Assembly (NCBI GenBank): GCA_014529385.2
Contig: CM043967.1
Span: 88,213,278-88,277,277, forward strand
Reading direction: 5' to 3'
Origin: Adiantum capillus-veneris
Lineage: Eukaryota > Streptophyta > Polypodiopsida > Polypodiales > Pteridaceae
DNA length: 64,000 nucleotides
The position numbers were made by a program, and so were the translations under genes. The notes beneath the pieces are model-generated. The model had not been told where the DNA came from, did no database searches, and worked only from the letters and a program-made list of their open reading frames with translations. How positions within the stretch are numbered: the stretch's first letter is position 1; every line of letters starts with the position of its first letter. This document shows, piece after piece, positions 42,212-52,743 of the stretch.

Positions 42212-43076
42212 TCGACTTGCTAGGGGTGTAGGTGGCTCTTGGCACTTCTTCTGGGGCATATGACGATGCTTCTGGAACTGTTGCGTTTTCTATCTCCTCT
42301 GGGAGAATACGTTTGTATTCTCGCCCGTACCTATCAACAAAAACGATATCCTTCCCCATAGCAATTTCATAAGAGAATAAGTAAAGAACCTTGTCTTTGC
42401 TTAATTCGTTTGGGTAGGGTTCTTTGCATCAGAAGTAAGAGACTATTCCCTCGCTCTCATGCTTGTAAATCCCCACATTCTCATTATAGGTTGAGACCCT
42501 GGTTGTTTTCTTATCATACATGAAAATAGCTCCAGGTCGATCAATGTTTGGAGGTGGTTCTTGAGTTTCTAAAACCATCTTTTCTTTTGCCACGTTATCT
42601 CCATATCTATTGTAATCCTCAGGGTGACTAACTATCAGATAGTGGTTCCCCTTTTCATCTCGGAATCTATCTCCATCATCATAGACTCGAATTATCTCCA
42701 GTCTCCAAGCAGGTCTTTCTTCAATACAAATACACTTGCGTCCTCGATAGTTAGAATAAACTAGGGCTCCCCTCGAGTTTGTTCCTTCTAAGAAGATCAT
42801 AGTGAACTTGGAACCGTTCAAAGGATTTATGGAGGTGCTTCCTCCTGGCATTGGTCCGTCATATGTGAAACCTCCTGGCTGTTGACTACCCATCATGAAG
42901 AAGGATTTATCGGATGAAGTGTCAGTATCACTACCCTCCTCAATAATCGGTGCTAGTGGATCTAGCCTTGCCTGAGTTACACTCTCCTCGGTGGACACTA
43001 AGCTACCCTGATCACCTGCCACCTTTTGGTCTCTAAAAATGTGTCTTCCTGATCTTAAATTAATCAAACTTAGCAA
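42212..43076 (-). pseudogene. gag: gag of B, N-terminal part
   Basis: From MLSLINLRSGRHIF at 43076. About 215 residues rich in charged and aromatic positions (SKFTMIFLEGTNSRGALVYSNYRGRKC, RYGDNVAKEKMVLE), an in-frame TGA at about 42429, then the same frame continues through MGKDIVFVDRYGREYKRILP to the H insertion. No recognised domain in this N-terminal region; it is longer than usual for gag and may be a lineage-specific extension. Confidence 0.6.
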
Positions 43077-44889
43077 TACAACTTAACACAAATCCAACCA
43101 CTCACCTGGCAAAGGATCTGTTTCTGCACAAATTCTTGCTTTACCGCCTCTGAATATACCTGTACACAAGCGTTTAATTTCGGCAATCGAATCAAAGCAT
43201 TTAATCGCTAGAGGTGGTTTTAGTAATGATTGGTATAACTGGAGAGTTAACCTCGACCACTACTGTATTTATACACTTTTGATGTTCTGGATTAAATCTG
43301 CTAATCTGGAACTATACTTCCCTCGGATGTTGGTCAATTTACATGAAAAGTCTGAATTCCGTCTTTGCTCCGTCAAAAGATCAAACAAGGTCCAAAATTC
43401 ACTTCTGAAAGAAGTTTTGGAACTCTTAAGTCAAATGGAACATTGCTGTATGTCCTTAGTGAAATCTTCACTTCCCTAAGCCCCAGTAGACATCCTACGT
43501 GTAGGATGTCTCCTACTCTGTTTTTCCTGGATTTTTGCACTATAGACTCCCCTTGATGTGCTGAGTCCACAGATGTTTTTACTTTTTGATTTGGACACCT
43601 ATAAGCTGGTCAAAGGATCAAAAATCTGTTTCGACAGCTTGATGTTGGTCTGACCAGTCAAATCAACTCCAATTTGGACCAAAATTGACTAGGAGGCTTG
43701 CCTTAGGCTATACAACACCGTGCTATGCCTATAGTCAGTTTCTGGCTTCATTTTCATGCATTAGACATTCTATGCGTAGCATGTCTAATTGCTCAAAATG
43801 GCTTCAAATGCAAAGCACAGACTCCTCTTGAGGTGCTGATCACTTTTGTATGCTCAAAGATGGAATTGGAGTGCCAGATCACCCAAAACACATCCTACGC
43901 GTAGGATGTCTTTTCGGCCTGTTTGACCCCAGACTTGTGCCACACCTTTCCCTTGATGTCAGCAACCCAGTGCTATGCTTAGATTTTGGTTTGGATTTCA
44001 AAAGACCCCAATTTGAGCTATTCCAGCCTTTTTCAGTCAAAGATGCTAAAGTCAGCTTAGAACCCAATTTTCTCACCCAATTGAGATGAAACCTTTCTCA
44101 GTCATTCAATATATCATGCAGATCATGCTCATGTAGCCACCCTATGGTTTTGGTCTTAAAATAATGCCTTGGCACAATTTGGGTAGGATGTCTGGCAATT
44201 TCTGTCTATCTGGCCTTATGCTTTCAAGATATGGTCAAATTTCCACTTTCCGGGTGAAAATAGGGTAAAACCTACCTTCTAAACACTCTGGTCAACTCAA
44301 AATTTCAAAAGTCCTACCAGATCAGCCTGTAGACATCCTACACGTAGGGTGTCTCCTGGCTTAAAATTTATTGTTTTCCTGACAGAAATGCTCCTGATGC
44401 TCTGCAGCTCTCTCAGAAACACTCACAACAACTTTTGAACTTCACTTCAGCTTTCAAACACTCTTTTGCATCTTTTACAACCTTGTGATGAACCTAACAG
44501 CAAGTATAACATGCATGAAGTGCTCTAGATCATAAATCATGATGTCCTACTTACCCTACTCCTACTCATCATGTGAAATGGTGATAATGGTGTTTTGGTT
44601 GCTTCCTGGCCTGTGCTTCCTGGCCTCTTCGGACTCTCAAGCTCTCCTTTCACCGCCTCTACCACTCAAACTCCTACTCATCAACTCAACTAAGATCTAA
44701 AAACTATCTAAGTCTACCTAAGTCTACCTAAGTTGAAGGATCTAGGCTAGACACACGCTCCCTAAACTCCCTCTAAGACGTAGAGAGTCCTCCATCCTCT
44801 GATCCTATCTAAATGTAAAACGAGACTCTGGCAAGCCAGAGAATCCCTATCCTCAATGACTAGTTTCGATCACCTACCTAGGGTTTTCG
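43077..44889 (-). other. leader (5' UTR) of B with repeated palindromes
   Basis: 1.8 kb without ORFs between primer site and gag. Palindrome copies at 43488-43511, 43761-43788, 43890-43909 and 44331-44354, and a half-site near 44183. Several copies are followed within about 30-60 bp by variants of CTCCCCTTGATGTGCTGAG, so the leader looks like a diverged tandem array built around the palindrome. Confidence 0.8.
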
Positions 44890-44907
44890 TCCCCGGTAGC
44901 GATGCCA
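44890..44907 (-). other. primer binding site of B (Asp-type, degenerate)
   Basis: Plus strand TCCCCGGTAGCGATGCCA one base before the LTR. It resembles the Asp-type site seen in H (TCCCCGGCAACGGCGCCA) with four differences. Confidence 0.65.
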
Positions 44908-44908
44908 A

Positions 44909-45826
44909 TGTTGGCGGATACGCCGCGACGGACGTCAGCACAGCGAGAACTCCCCTAACAAGATTTGTCAGCTAACGACGAAGCTCGACCTGTAGGCGCG
45001 TGGAAGCAAGCATAGGGTGTCAATCTACACTCGACCGAATCTCGACTAATTCCTATAGAGGTCTCTACCCAATGTCTAAGCTATAGTCTTCAGGAGTGCA
45101 TAAGAGGAGATGTCCTACAACGCTTCCAAGAGCCAAATACCCATCAAACGGTCTCGAAACGCCACAAAACTTGAAGGAGACCCTACTAACACCAAGAGGT
45201 CACTCTCCCTAAGGTCTATGAACCAAAATCCCAATCTTAAATACCTAGTGCAAAATAACGTAGGACGTTTGGCCGTAATTTGTAGGTCGTCGTTTCCAAA
45301 AACTAAAGTGCCTAATGTGTAGCTCTACTCAATGCAAACGCATGGATATGCTGAAATGCAAAAACGGATAACGTATGCTCACCGAATCACCAGATGAAGT
45401 TCGTAGGTCGAGCTCGCAAAACCAGACCGTACGCCTGCAATGTAGGTATCGGCGTGTAGTTCTCGTTGAGGGCAACACGCTGCACTTCTCTGCACTCGAT
45501 TCCGACCACCGGTGTGCGCATAACGTCAAGATGAAGCTCTCACTGTCTCTCGTACACAGTACGCTCACTCACAGATAGTACTTTTTTTAAAAGTGAAAAG
45601 GTTTTTGATCATTAAGGTCAAAAAGTGGTATAAATACCTTACAATCTGAAACCCTAATGTTCCAATTTTACCATCTACTCAATCTAAATGTCAAAAATGG
45701 GATACAATCTGGAAACTTCTCTAAGCCCCAATATTTACAAAGGTGAAATGTCGGGTTTTCTCAATCAATGAATTATTACAAAAAATAATATTCCGCCGAG
45801 CTCCGTAGGGTGTGTCCAGCTTCTAA
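44909..45826 (-). repeat. 5' LTR of element B
   Basis: TGTTGGCGGATAC start next to the primer site; runs to CAGCTTCTAA, two bases short of the expected end, where a second partial LTR begins. Confidence 0.85.
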
Positions 45827-46527
45827 TAAGAGGAGATTTCCTACAACGCTTCCAAGAGCAAAATACCCATCAAACTGTCTCGAAACGCCACAGAACTTGA
45901 AGGAGACCCTACTAGCACCAAGAGGTCGCTCTCCCTAAGGTCTATGAACCAAAATCCCAACCCTAAACACCTGGTGCAAAATCACGTAGGATGTCTGGCC
46001 AAAATCTGCAGGTCGTCATTTTCGAAAACTAAAGTGCCTAATGTGTAGCTCTACTCAATGCAAACGCGTGGATATGCTGAAATGCGAAAACGGATAACGT
46101 ATGCTCACCAAATCACCAGATGAAGCTCGTAGGTTGAGCTCACAAAACCAGACCGTACGCCCACAATGTAGGTATTGGCGCGTAGCTCTCGTTGAGGGCA
46201 ACACGCTGCACTTCTTCGCACTCGATTCCGACCACTAGTGCGCACGTAGCGTCAAGATGAAGCTGTCACTCTCTCTCGTACACAATACACTCACTCAGAG
46301 ATAGTACGTTTTAAAAAAAAATGACAAAAGGTTTTTCATTAAGGTCAAATAGTGGTATAAATACCTTACAATCTCAAACCCTAATGTTCCAATTCATGGG
46401 ATACAATCTGGAAACTTCTGTAAGCCCCAATATTTACAAAGGTGAAATGTCGGGTTTTCTCAATCAATGAATAAGTACAAAAAATAATATTCCGCCGAGC
46501 TCTGTAGGGTGTGTCCAGCTTCTAACG
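45827..46527 (-). repeat. second, 5'-truncated LTR copy of B in tandem
   Basis: Starts inside the LTR at TAAGAGGAGATTTCC (equivalent to about 23875) and runs to CAGCTTCTAACG, directly before the GTTAG duplication. Lacks the first roughly 195 bases and has a 32-base internal deletion near 46396. Confidence 0.85.
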
Positions 46528-46664
46528 GTTAGTTTGTCTCTTGGATTGGGGATGGTCTCCTGGATTGGAGATGTTCTTTTTACTCCTAGATTGGAGTGTG
46601 CTAGAGATGTCAGTTGATGTTAGCTTCTTCAGCTTCTTCCTAGTCCAAACCTCAAGGTAAGGAG

Positions 46665-46997
46665 TGTAAAGTGTGAGCTTTGTCCTAGTGTCCTAGAGTA
46701 TGAGCCAAGGAGGGAAAAGGTGGACTTATCCCACATGTAGTGGTGCAAGGCTGTAGAGCTACTTAAAGCTCATTTCATGAATGAATAAACATAAGTCCAT
46801 TTTGCATTACATCTCTGTTGTTTATAGTGAGCGTGTGATGGCTTAGCAAGAACTCAAGATCGTGTTTATGAGTCCAAGTTAATTGATTTTGGAACCTGAT
46901 TCGCTTGAGTGATAATCTAGCCAACACATGCACACCCACTCGTGTGCACAATGTTTCTCTTTCATCCACCATAGCTAGCATGATTCCATTCCCATTA
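46665..46997 (+). repeat. 3' LTR of gag-only unit 2
   Basis: Resumes the tail of unit 2 after element B (46528-46664 matches 20876-21015), then gives the LTR from TGTAAAGTGTGAGC to CCATTCCCATTA. Confidence 0.75.
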
Positions 46998-48984
46998 GTG
47001 CCTTAGAGACCATTTTTGAATAAAAGTGATCAGTGACACTGTGCATCACTAGTACATTACTATGATAAAGGTTGTTTTGCAAGAGAACTTCAAAAATCAC
47101 ATCAAAATTGTCTAAAAGGGCAAAAATCCCAAAAAGAGGGGTTTTAGACACAAAATTGGGCATATCTTGAGATTTTTCTACAAAACAGTCCCAAAATTCC
47201 ACCTTTGATTGACAAAAAATGATCTAAGTCCAATTTTTTTTGGAGAATGGCTTCAACATAGCAAGGACTACAAGCTGACCAAGTTTCATGTCAAAAGGTG
47301 GTCAAACATGGATCGCGATCCATGTATCTCATCATGATTTTTGGCTGAGATTTGAGCGGTAGGTAGCTGAGACATAGACAAACACTTTTCCCAAAAAAAT
47401 CATTTGCAAAAAAGTTTAAAAAAGTGGTCAAAAGAGCCAAAGATAAAAGATTGTCAAAACTGCCATAAAAGACTCAAGAATTTACTTTTGGTTAACAAAA
47501 ACTGATCCAAATTCAAAAAGATTTTGGAAGCAGGCTACAAACATCATAGTCTATCATCTCACCAAATCCTAACTTCATCATTGACTAAACATGGATTGTG
47601 ATCCATGTACCTCATTTGAGTTTTGGGACGGAAACTATACCAACCTGTAGCAGAGACCATTGTGAGCAAAACTTCCCAAAGGAGGCTTGTCAAAAAAGTT
47701 CAAAAAACTCATCAAAAGGGCAAAAAATAGTTCAAAGTGAAAAATAGCTAAAATGGACCTAGGGTTTCACTTTTAGTTGACCAAAACTTGTCTAAATCCA
47801 AAACGATTTTGGGGATAGTATATAAATACCTATATCTATAAGTGGTTCAAATTTGGGGTCAAAAGCTCTCCAAACATGGATCACGATCCATGTACCTTTG
47901 CAAAATTTTAAACCAAAACCTAGTCATTGTGCTGTACATGCTATTTCTAGAATAATTTCAAAGTTTCAGTTCATTTGGACATCAAAACTGCAAAATTGCC
48001 CAAGTACGGTGAGAAGTGCAAGAATTGACCTAATTTTCAATATAGAGGTCCAAGCCCAAAAAGTTTGATACCATAGCATCTACTAATCATGCTGATCCTA
48101 ATGGTCAATTTGAGCTCTACACATGGATCACAATCCATGTACCTATGGTGACAGCTTGACTTGAAAATTTCCCAGACTATAGTGCCTACATAGGGAAACA
48201 TATCCCCAAGTCCAATTTTGGAAAAAAAAATCAGCAAATTTGGGTCAAAACAGGTGACAGTGAAAATCGCAAAGCAGACCTTTTGGCATTTGGTCTATCA
48301 AAACAAGTCCAAATTCAAAAAGATTTGAGATATAGCTTATGGACATAGAGTGCAACAAGTTTCCTAGAGACCAAGATGTGGCTGAACATGGATCGTGATT
48401 CATGTACCTCCACCTCAAAATTTGATGAAAATTGGTACAGAGCTTGTGCGCGATCTTGTCTAGTTACAATCAAAATTTGAGAGAGGAACGTGGATCGCAA
48501 TCCATGTATCTCTTCAGAGTGGGGATATCTAACTTGATGAGCTTATAGATATACTTGAGTATATCTCAAATCTCAATTGTAAGCTAGAAAATACCTTTTG
48601 GAGACCAAGATACAAGCCAAACTTTGTGTGTCCTAGTCTTGAGATTGTTTTGAGTGTTGTTTCAAGTGCACTTCACCAAAATTGCTTTGAATTTTGATAC
48701 ACACATCCTAATTGAGTTAGGTATAGCCAAGAAGAAAGCTTGTGACCAATAGAACAAAAGATAAAATTAAAAGCTGGTTTTTTGAAGTTTTGATTTTAAA
48801 GCTGATTTTTTTCAAGGTTTCTAATTCCAAAATTTTAGGGTGTCAAAAACCACTTTCCAGAGACCAAAGAGTCCCAAAAACATGACTTCTGAGAGACCTG
48901 ACTAGGGGAAAAAAGGGATAGGTTGCACTAAGCCAAGGTGGGCTTATCAAAGATTATCTTGAGAGTTTTGAGTGAGCCTTAACC
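46998..48984. repeat. diverged tandem array carrying six palindromes
   Basis: Non-coding. Units of about 250-285 bp share TTGGTT(A/G)ACAAAAACT..AAATTCAAAAAGATTTTGG and end in a 20-bp palindrome related to ACATGGATCGCGATCCATGT, followed by A(T/C)CTC. Copies: 47306-47325, 47589-47608, 47874-47893, 48121-48140, 48386-48405, 48488-48507. The spacers have diverged much more than the palindromes. Confidence 0.85.
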
Positions 48985-49305
48985 ATGATAAATTATCCAC
49001 CACTAGGGTTTTCTGCTCAGCTCAAAGACATGCAAACCGCAAGAAATCTTGCAACACCTTTGAGAGTGAGAATCGATAAAGACCTAGAGGAGAGGCATCC
49101 GTCGATCAACAAACCCAACGTGAGATTTATCAAAACCAGCAAAGCCGTGAGAGTTTTAACAGATTACGCTCATGAGGGCTTATATAGGTTCAAAAATGGG
49201 GATCAACATACCTTCTACAAGTGTGTAGAACCCTATGCTAGAGAGTTAAAAAACCACAAGGACCTGCATGCATTCACTCATATAGATGTCGGACATCAAA
49301 GATAG
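48985..49305 (+). CDS. unidentified 106-residue ORF after the palindrome array
   Basis: MINYPPLGFSAQLKDMQTARN to FTHIDVGHQR. Basic, no recognisable domain. Lies between the palindrome array and a retropepsin fragment on the same strand, so it may be part of a gag-like region of a decayed LTR element. Confidence 0.35.
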   Translation: MINYPPLGFSAQLKDMQTARNLATPLRVRIDKDLEERHPSINKPNVRFIKTSKAVRVLTDYAHEGLYRFKNGDQHTFYKCVEPYARELKNHKDLHAFTHIDVGHQR

Positions 49306-49329
49306 TAGTGCTACTTTACAAAAATCAGC

Positions 49330-50066
49330 ACCTATCATTGAAATCAACATGGAACAGAAGTTCTACCCTAGAGATACATGATATCTATACAAAGATGTTG
49401 GGTATATAGCATCTAAAGAGAGAAAGCCACACTCTCTATGAATTTTTCCATATTTCATAGGAGAACGCAAAATGAAATCCGAGGTTACGGTGGTACCATC
49501 TCAATTGAAAGATACACCAAAAAATTATGTATACCAAAGCCTAGCATGAACTCATGTCTTCTCCTATACAATGCACACTTTCTCTCTCAGAGTTGTTGAA
49601 AATTAGACCACACTCTCTGGGGGGAAGTGAGAAAATTGAAGAAGAAGGGATTCAAAATTCCTCATCAAGACATCCATTAGATGAACAGATGGGTAAAATG
49701 ACACTAAAGAAACCAAAAGTGAAATCAATACCTAGAAACAAGGTGGGAGATGACTGTGAACAAGAAGAAGGGAACACCACCTTGCCACTAGAACACAAAG
49801 GAGTGAAAATGCTATACTTGATAGTGGGGCTGGAGTGGCCATTGCCACCAAAGAAATTTGGGAAAAATGGGCGAGACAAGATCTTAAAAAAACACAAATA
49901 AAACTACAACTTGCAGATAGATTTATAGAAAGACCTTTGGGTATGCTATCACATATCATAGTATCCTCATGTGGAATCAAGTACCAGCATAACTTTGAAA
50001 TAGTCAATTTTGGAAAGAGCAACAAATTTGATGTCATTTTGGGGTGACCATTCATGCGTTAACTCA
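49330..50066 (+). pseudogene. retropepsin fragment
   Basis: After a broken, Lys/Glu-rich lead, the frame from about 49806 reads ILDSGAGVAIATKEIWEKW (DSG active site), GIKYQHNFEIVNFGKSNKFD and VILG-stop-PFMR, the typical ILGRPFMR end of gypsy proteases. It continues as MVRDWGYKNLYL. No reverse transcriptase follows. Confidence 0.7.
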
Positions 50067-50910
50067 AAATGGTGCGAGATTGGGGCTACAAAAACCTCTA
50101 CTTGTGACATAAGGGGGTTACCACCACGAGGGTCAACATCAAGGATTATGGTTATAGAGATGGTAATCGAGCCCTTGTGGAATAATTTGACAATTACGAT
50201 TACGATCAATGAAAATGAAATACTTGCACAATTGTACGCCAAAGCATTTATTTTGATTTGTGGCACATCCAAAAGTGGAAGGCTTTGACATAACTCCCTA
50301 TTTTATGATAAAGGTGTTGAAAGAAGCTAATGAAACTTGTGAGTATAAAAGCATAATAGGTGAGACCAAAAATGTCATAAACCATGATGTGAAAGTGCAA
50401 ACAAAGGAAGAAAAGCAACCACAAGAGTATATCATCATTGACATATCTAAAGAATTGACAAAAGTTGTTTCAAAGAAGCCGACTCTAGAGAGTGCACTAC
50501 TAAGAGCAGATGAAGAACCAAGTTCAACAAATGCAAGTTCAAGAGAAGAACAAGAATAAGGTAAAAGATTAATTGTCTCCTATAATAATCAAATTTAGCA
50601 TAAGTGGAGAAACATGACTCAAAATCACATGTTCAATTGTGATCGATATATATGCGACAAGCAATCTAATGTCTTATGGTGCTTGGATAATGATGGAAAA
50701 GCCACCAATCAAAGAGAAGAGACAATGTACACAAGTTGTGGGACGGGTGTCTAACCTCACTCCTATCTTATTGCAGATGTAGGGAGAATCACGAATAAAT
50801 TGTCAATCCATGGAATGAAGATGACTTGACTAGTGCATGGAGGCTACATGAGGTTGTATATCTCTTGGAAAACAACAAACAACTCGCATCTAACTCAAGC
50901 TACACTAAAG
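50067..50910 (+). pseudogene. linker ORF and second retropepsin-like relic
   Basis: An open frame 50260-50559 (MAHPKVEGFDITPYFMIK to NASSREEQE) without known domain. Then about 50635-50770 reads VIDIYATSNLMSYGAWIMMEKP, collinear with LLDTGAKYNLLSYGVWCQLGKP of element E, with the DTG lost. So this piece pairs a gag-side and an E-type protease with no pol between. Confidence 0.45.
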
Positions 50911-51199
50911 TGACCAAAATCACCAAAAGCCAATCGCTCATTGGCAAACAAATCACATCCGTTACATCATCAAATGACATTCAATAGTGACGAAACTTCT
51001 AGGATGTGTTTATAAGACCTAAGCACACATGCTAAAATCTCACTTAGGTCAAGTGAAAAAATCACGATTATTAACAGTAGTGGATTTTTGACCTAATTGT
51101 TTTTGACCCAGAATGTATCTAAATGCTTAGCAATGATTCCCCAATACCCCGCCTATGCTTAGTTTTTGATTTTGAAGTGTAAATTCTTACTTATCATGA
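50911..51199. other. no gene seen
   Basis: AT-rich sequence without ORFs. Ends just before GTCGGCGATGCCA (51212-51224), which resembles the primer site of B. Confidence 0.4.
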
Positions 51200-51607
51200 A
51201 ATAAGGCCATGGGTCGGCGATGCCAAAATCTACGAAATACCGTGAAATGCTTACATCAATCCATAAAGCTCTTACATGCGGTTGCAACACAAGATGCGAT
51301 TGCAATGTGATAACCAAGAAGGGAGTAGAAAGCGCGAGAAGGATCCAAAACTTAATAATAACTTACAAAAATTGACTTTTATACCTTAGCCAAGGTTTTT
51401 GGTGGTCAAAACTAATAATCTGGGAGCTCTAACTAAAGACAGGTTGATACAATCTGGAAGCTTGTAGCCTCGGCTCATCAATTACAAAGTTTATCCAAAA
51501 AATAGGAGTTACAATATTCTCGATCCATCAAAATAATAAATGTTTTTACATTGAGAGCTCCAAAAAATGGTATTCGAGTTAGCTTGTCTGCTGCTAACAT
51601 TCCCCCT
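51200..51607 (-). repeat. LTR and purine tract of B2 (left end uncertain)
   Basis: Ends GTCTGCTGCTAACA at 51599, followed by TTCCCCCTTTC (minus-strand purine tract), as in B. Shares GATACAATCTGGAA-CTT and TATACCTTA with the B LTR but is otherwise diverged. Confidence 0.5.
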
Positions 51608-51655
51608 TTCTCGCATGTGTCGTCCTTGACACAACTGTATGGGCTGAATTAGTCT

Positions 51656-52309
51656 TCAGGTTGACGGGGCTGACGAGGTGATCTTTAACTGCATGGAGTG
51701 CCTTCTCATAGATGATCTTTCTTTCTTTGTCTGGAACCTGCAAGAATTGCATGGTGACCTTTTTTTTAGCTCAATGATTGAGTAGCCTACGAATCTGGAG
51801 GTTAGGTTGCTGATCACTAGCCCAAAAATTTTCATTCGCCAAGTAAAAAACCTTGTGTAGAATGCTTCCTCAAATGCCAATATATTATGAGATGGCAAGA
51901 ACATGCAGTGGGCGTAGAAGCCATAAAGGACTTCTTCGGAAGGTTGGTCGCTTAGGTCGAAGCATAGACCCTTATTTCCCTTGAGGAAGGACATCCACGG
52001 TGCTCCTGCTTGCTCTGGCTCGTGAAAGGCTTCAATGCATGTGAGTAGCATTCGGCAAATTTTGTAGAGCATAGCACATGAGAGATCAGGGAGACTTTTG
52101 AAGAATGTGATGGTGCCCGTTAGGGTTTTCACCATGTATTCCTGTATCGGCGTTCCCTTTTCTGGAGATGGCAGTCTCGGATAATTCAGCCATGTAGGCC
52201 ACTTCTTTGTCATTGCTTTATGTGCTTGCCACATCCTTACTCTTGGTACATGACAAAAACTTGGGTCTTTCTGAAGTGCTACAGGTGCTCTTGTGAGCAA
52301 AATTAAGTA
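51656..52309 (-). pseudogene. B2 ORF2, C-terminal part
   Basis: Collinear with the ORF2 C-terminal domain of B: VPRVRMWQAHK, PTWLNYPRLPSPEKG, EYMVKTLTGTI, PDLSCAMLYKICRMLL, SDQPSEEVLYGFY and LAFEEAFYTRFFT. The frame is open up to the edge of transposon K, where the first residues read (YLILLTRAP) are native. It then loses the match near its C-terminus. Confidence 0.75.
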
Positions 52310-52333
52310 CATTAGGAAAAATATGGACTCTCC
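52310..52333 (+). repeat. left terminal inverted repeat of K
   Basis: 24 bp identical in inverse to 57323-57346. Confidence 0.9.
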
Positions 52334-52480
52334 TAGGGCCCTTTTGATTAGGGAAGGGTTAGTGGAGGACCAATGAGAGGGCTCTTGGGATATCACCTAT
52401 AGCCTAAGGAGAGATAGGGGGGCAGCCTATTTGTCCCCCTCTTCAATGCTTGATTCCTAGAGAGAAAGGGGAGGTGGACT

Positions 52481-52512
<32 letters not shown>
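52481..52512 (+). repeat. 32-base poly-G run
   Basis: Uninterrupted G tract in the left subterminal part of K. Lengths of such runs are prone to sequencing error. Confidence 0.7.
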
Positions 52513-52513
<1 letters not shown>

Positions 52514-52689
52514 AAAGAGGTGTCATAAAGCCTAGAGAGGGACCCTTGACAAAAAGGGACCCCAAAAGAAAAATTGCACAGGTCAAAAAACCATAAAAAT
52601 TTGAAAATTTTGAAAGTCTAAAAAATGACCATTTCCCCTCCAAAATTTCCCAAAACATAACCAAACATCAAAGAAGTCACTTTTTCTCT

Positions 52690-52695
52690 CCAAAT

Positions 52696-52743
<48 letters not shown>

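Larger units (their letters stand above)
23678..46527 (-). mobile_element. pol-less LTR element B with nested insertions
   Basis: Minus-strand element flanked by GTTAG (23673-23677 and 46528-46532). LTR-purine tract at left; primer site-LTR at right. About 10.7 kb belongs to B itself after removing F (29249-34856) and H (35696-42211). It encodes a gag-like ORF and a long second ORF, but I find no protease, RT or integrase motif anywhere in it, so mobility would need another element's enzymes. Leader and inter-ORF regions carry repeated palindromes. Confidence 0.85.
20322..46997 (+). mobile_element. gag-only LTR element, tandem array (two units)
   Basis: Order: truncated unit 1 (gag 20322-20749, tail, LTR 21016-21338), unit 2 (leader, gag 22711-23530, tail 23531-23677 resuming at 46528, LTR 46665-46997). 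The shared middle LTR is followed by a primer-site-like AGGTATCAAAG and preceded by a purine tract, so it serves both units. No protease, integrase or RT lies between gag and LTR in either unit, a TR-GAG type arrangement. Element B interrupts the tail of unit 2. Confidence 0.75.

Noticed and set aside
51200-51225. Primer site showing a tandem B2 element to the left
   Set aside because: Only GCGATGCCA matches the B primer site, and the sequence to the left is coded on the other strand; too weak.
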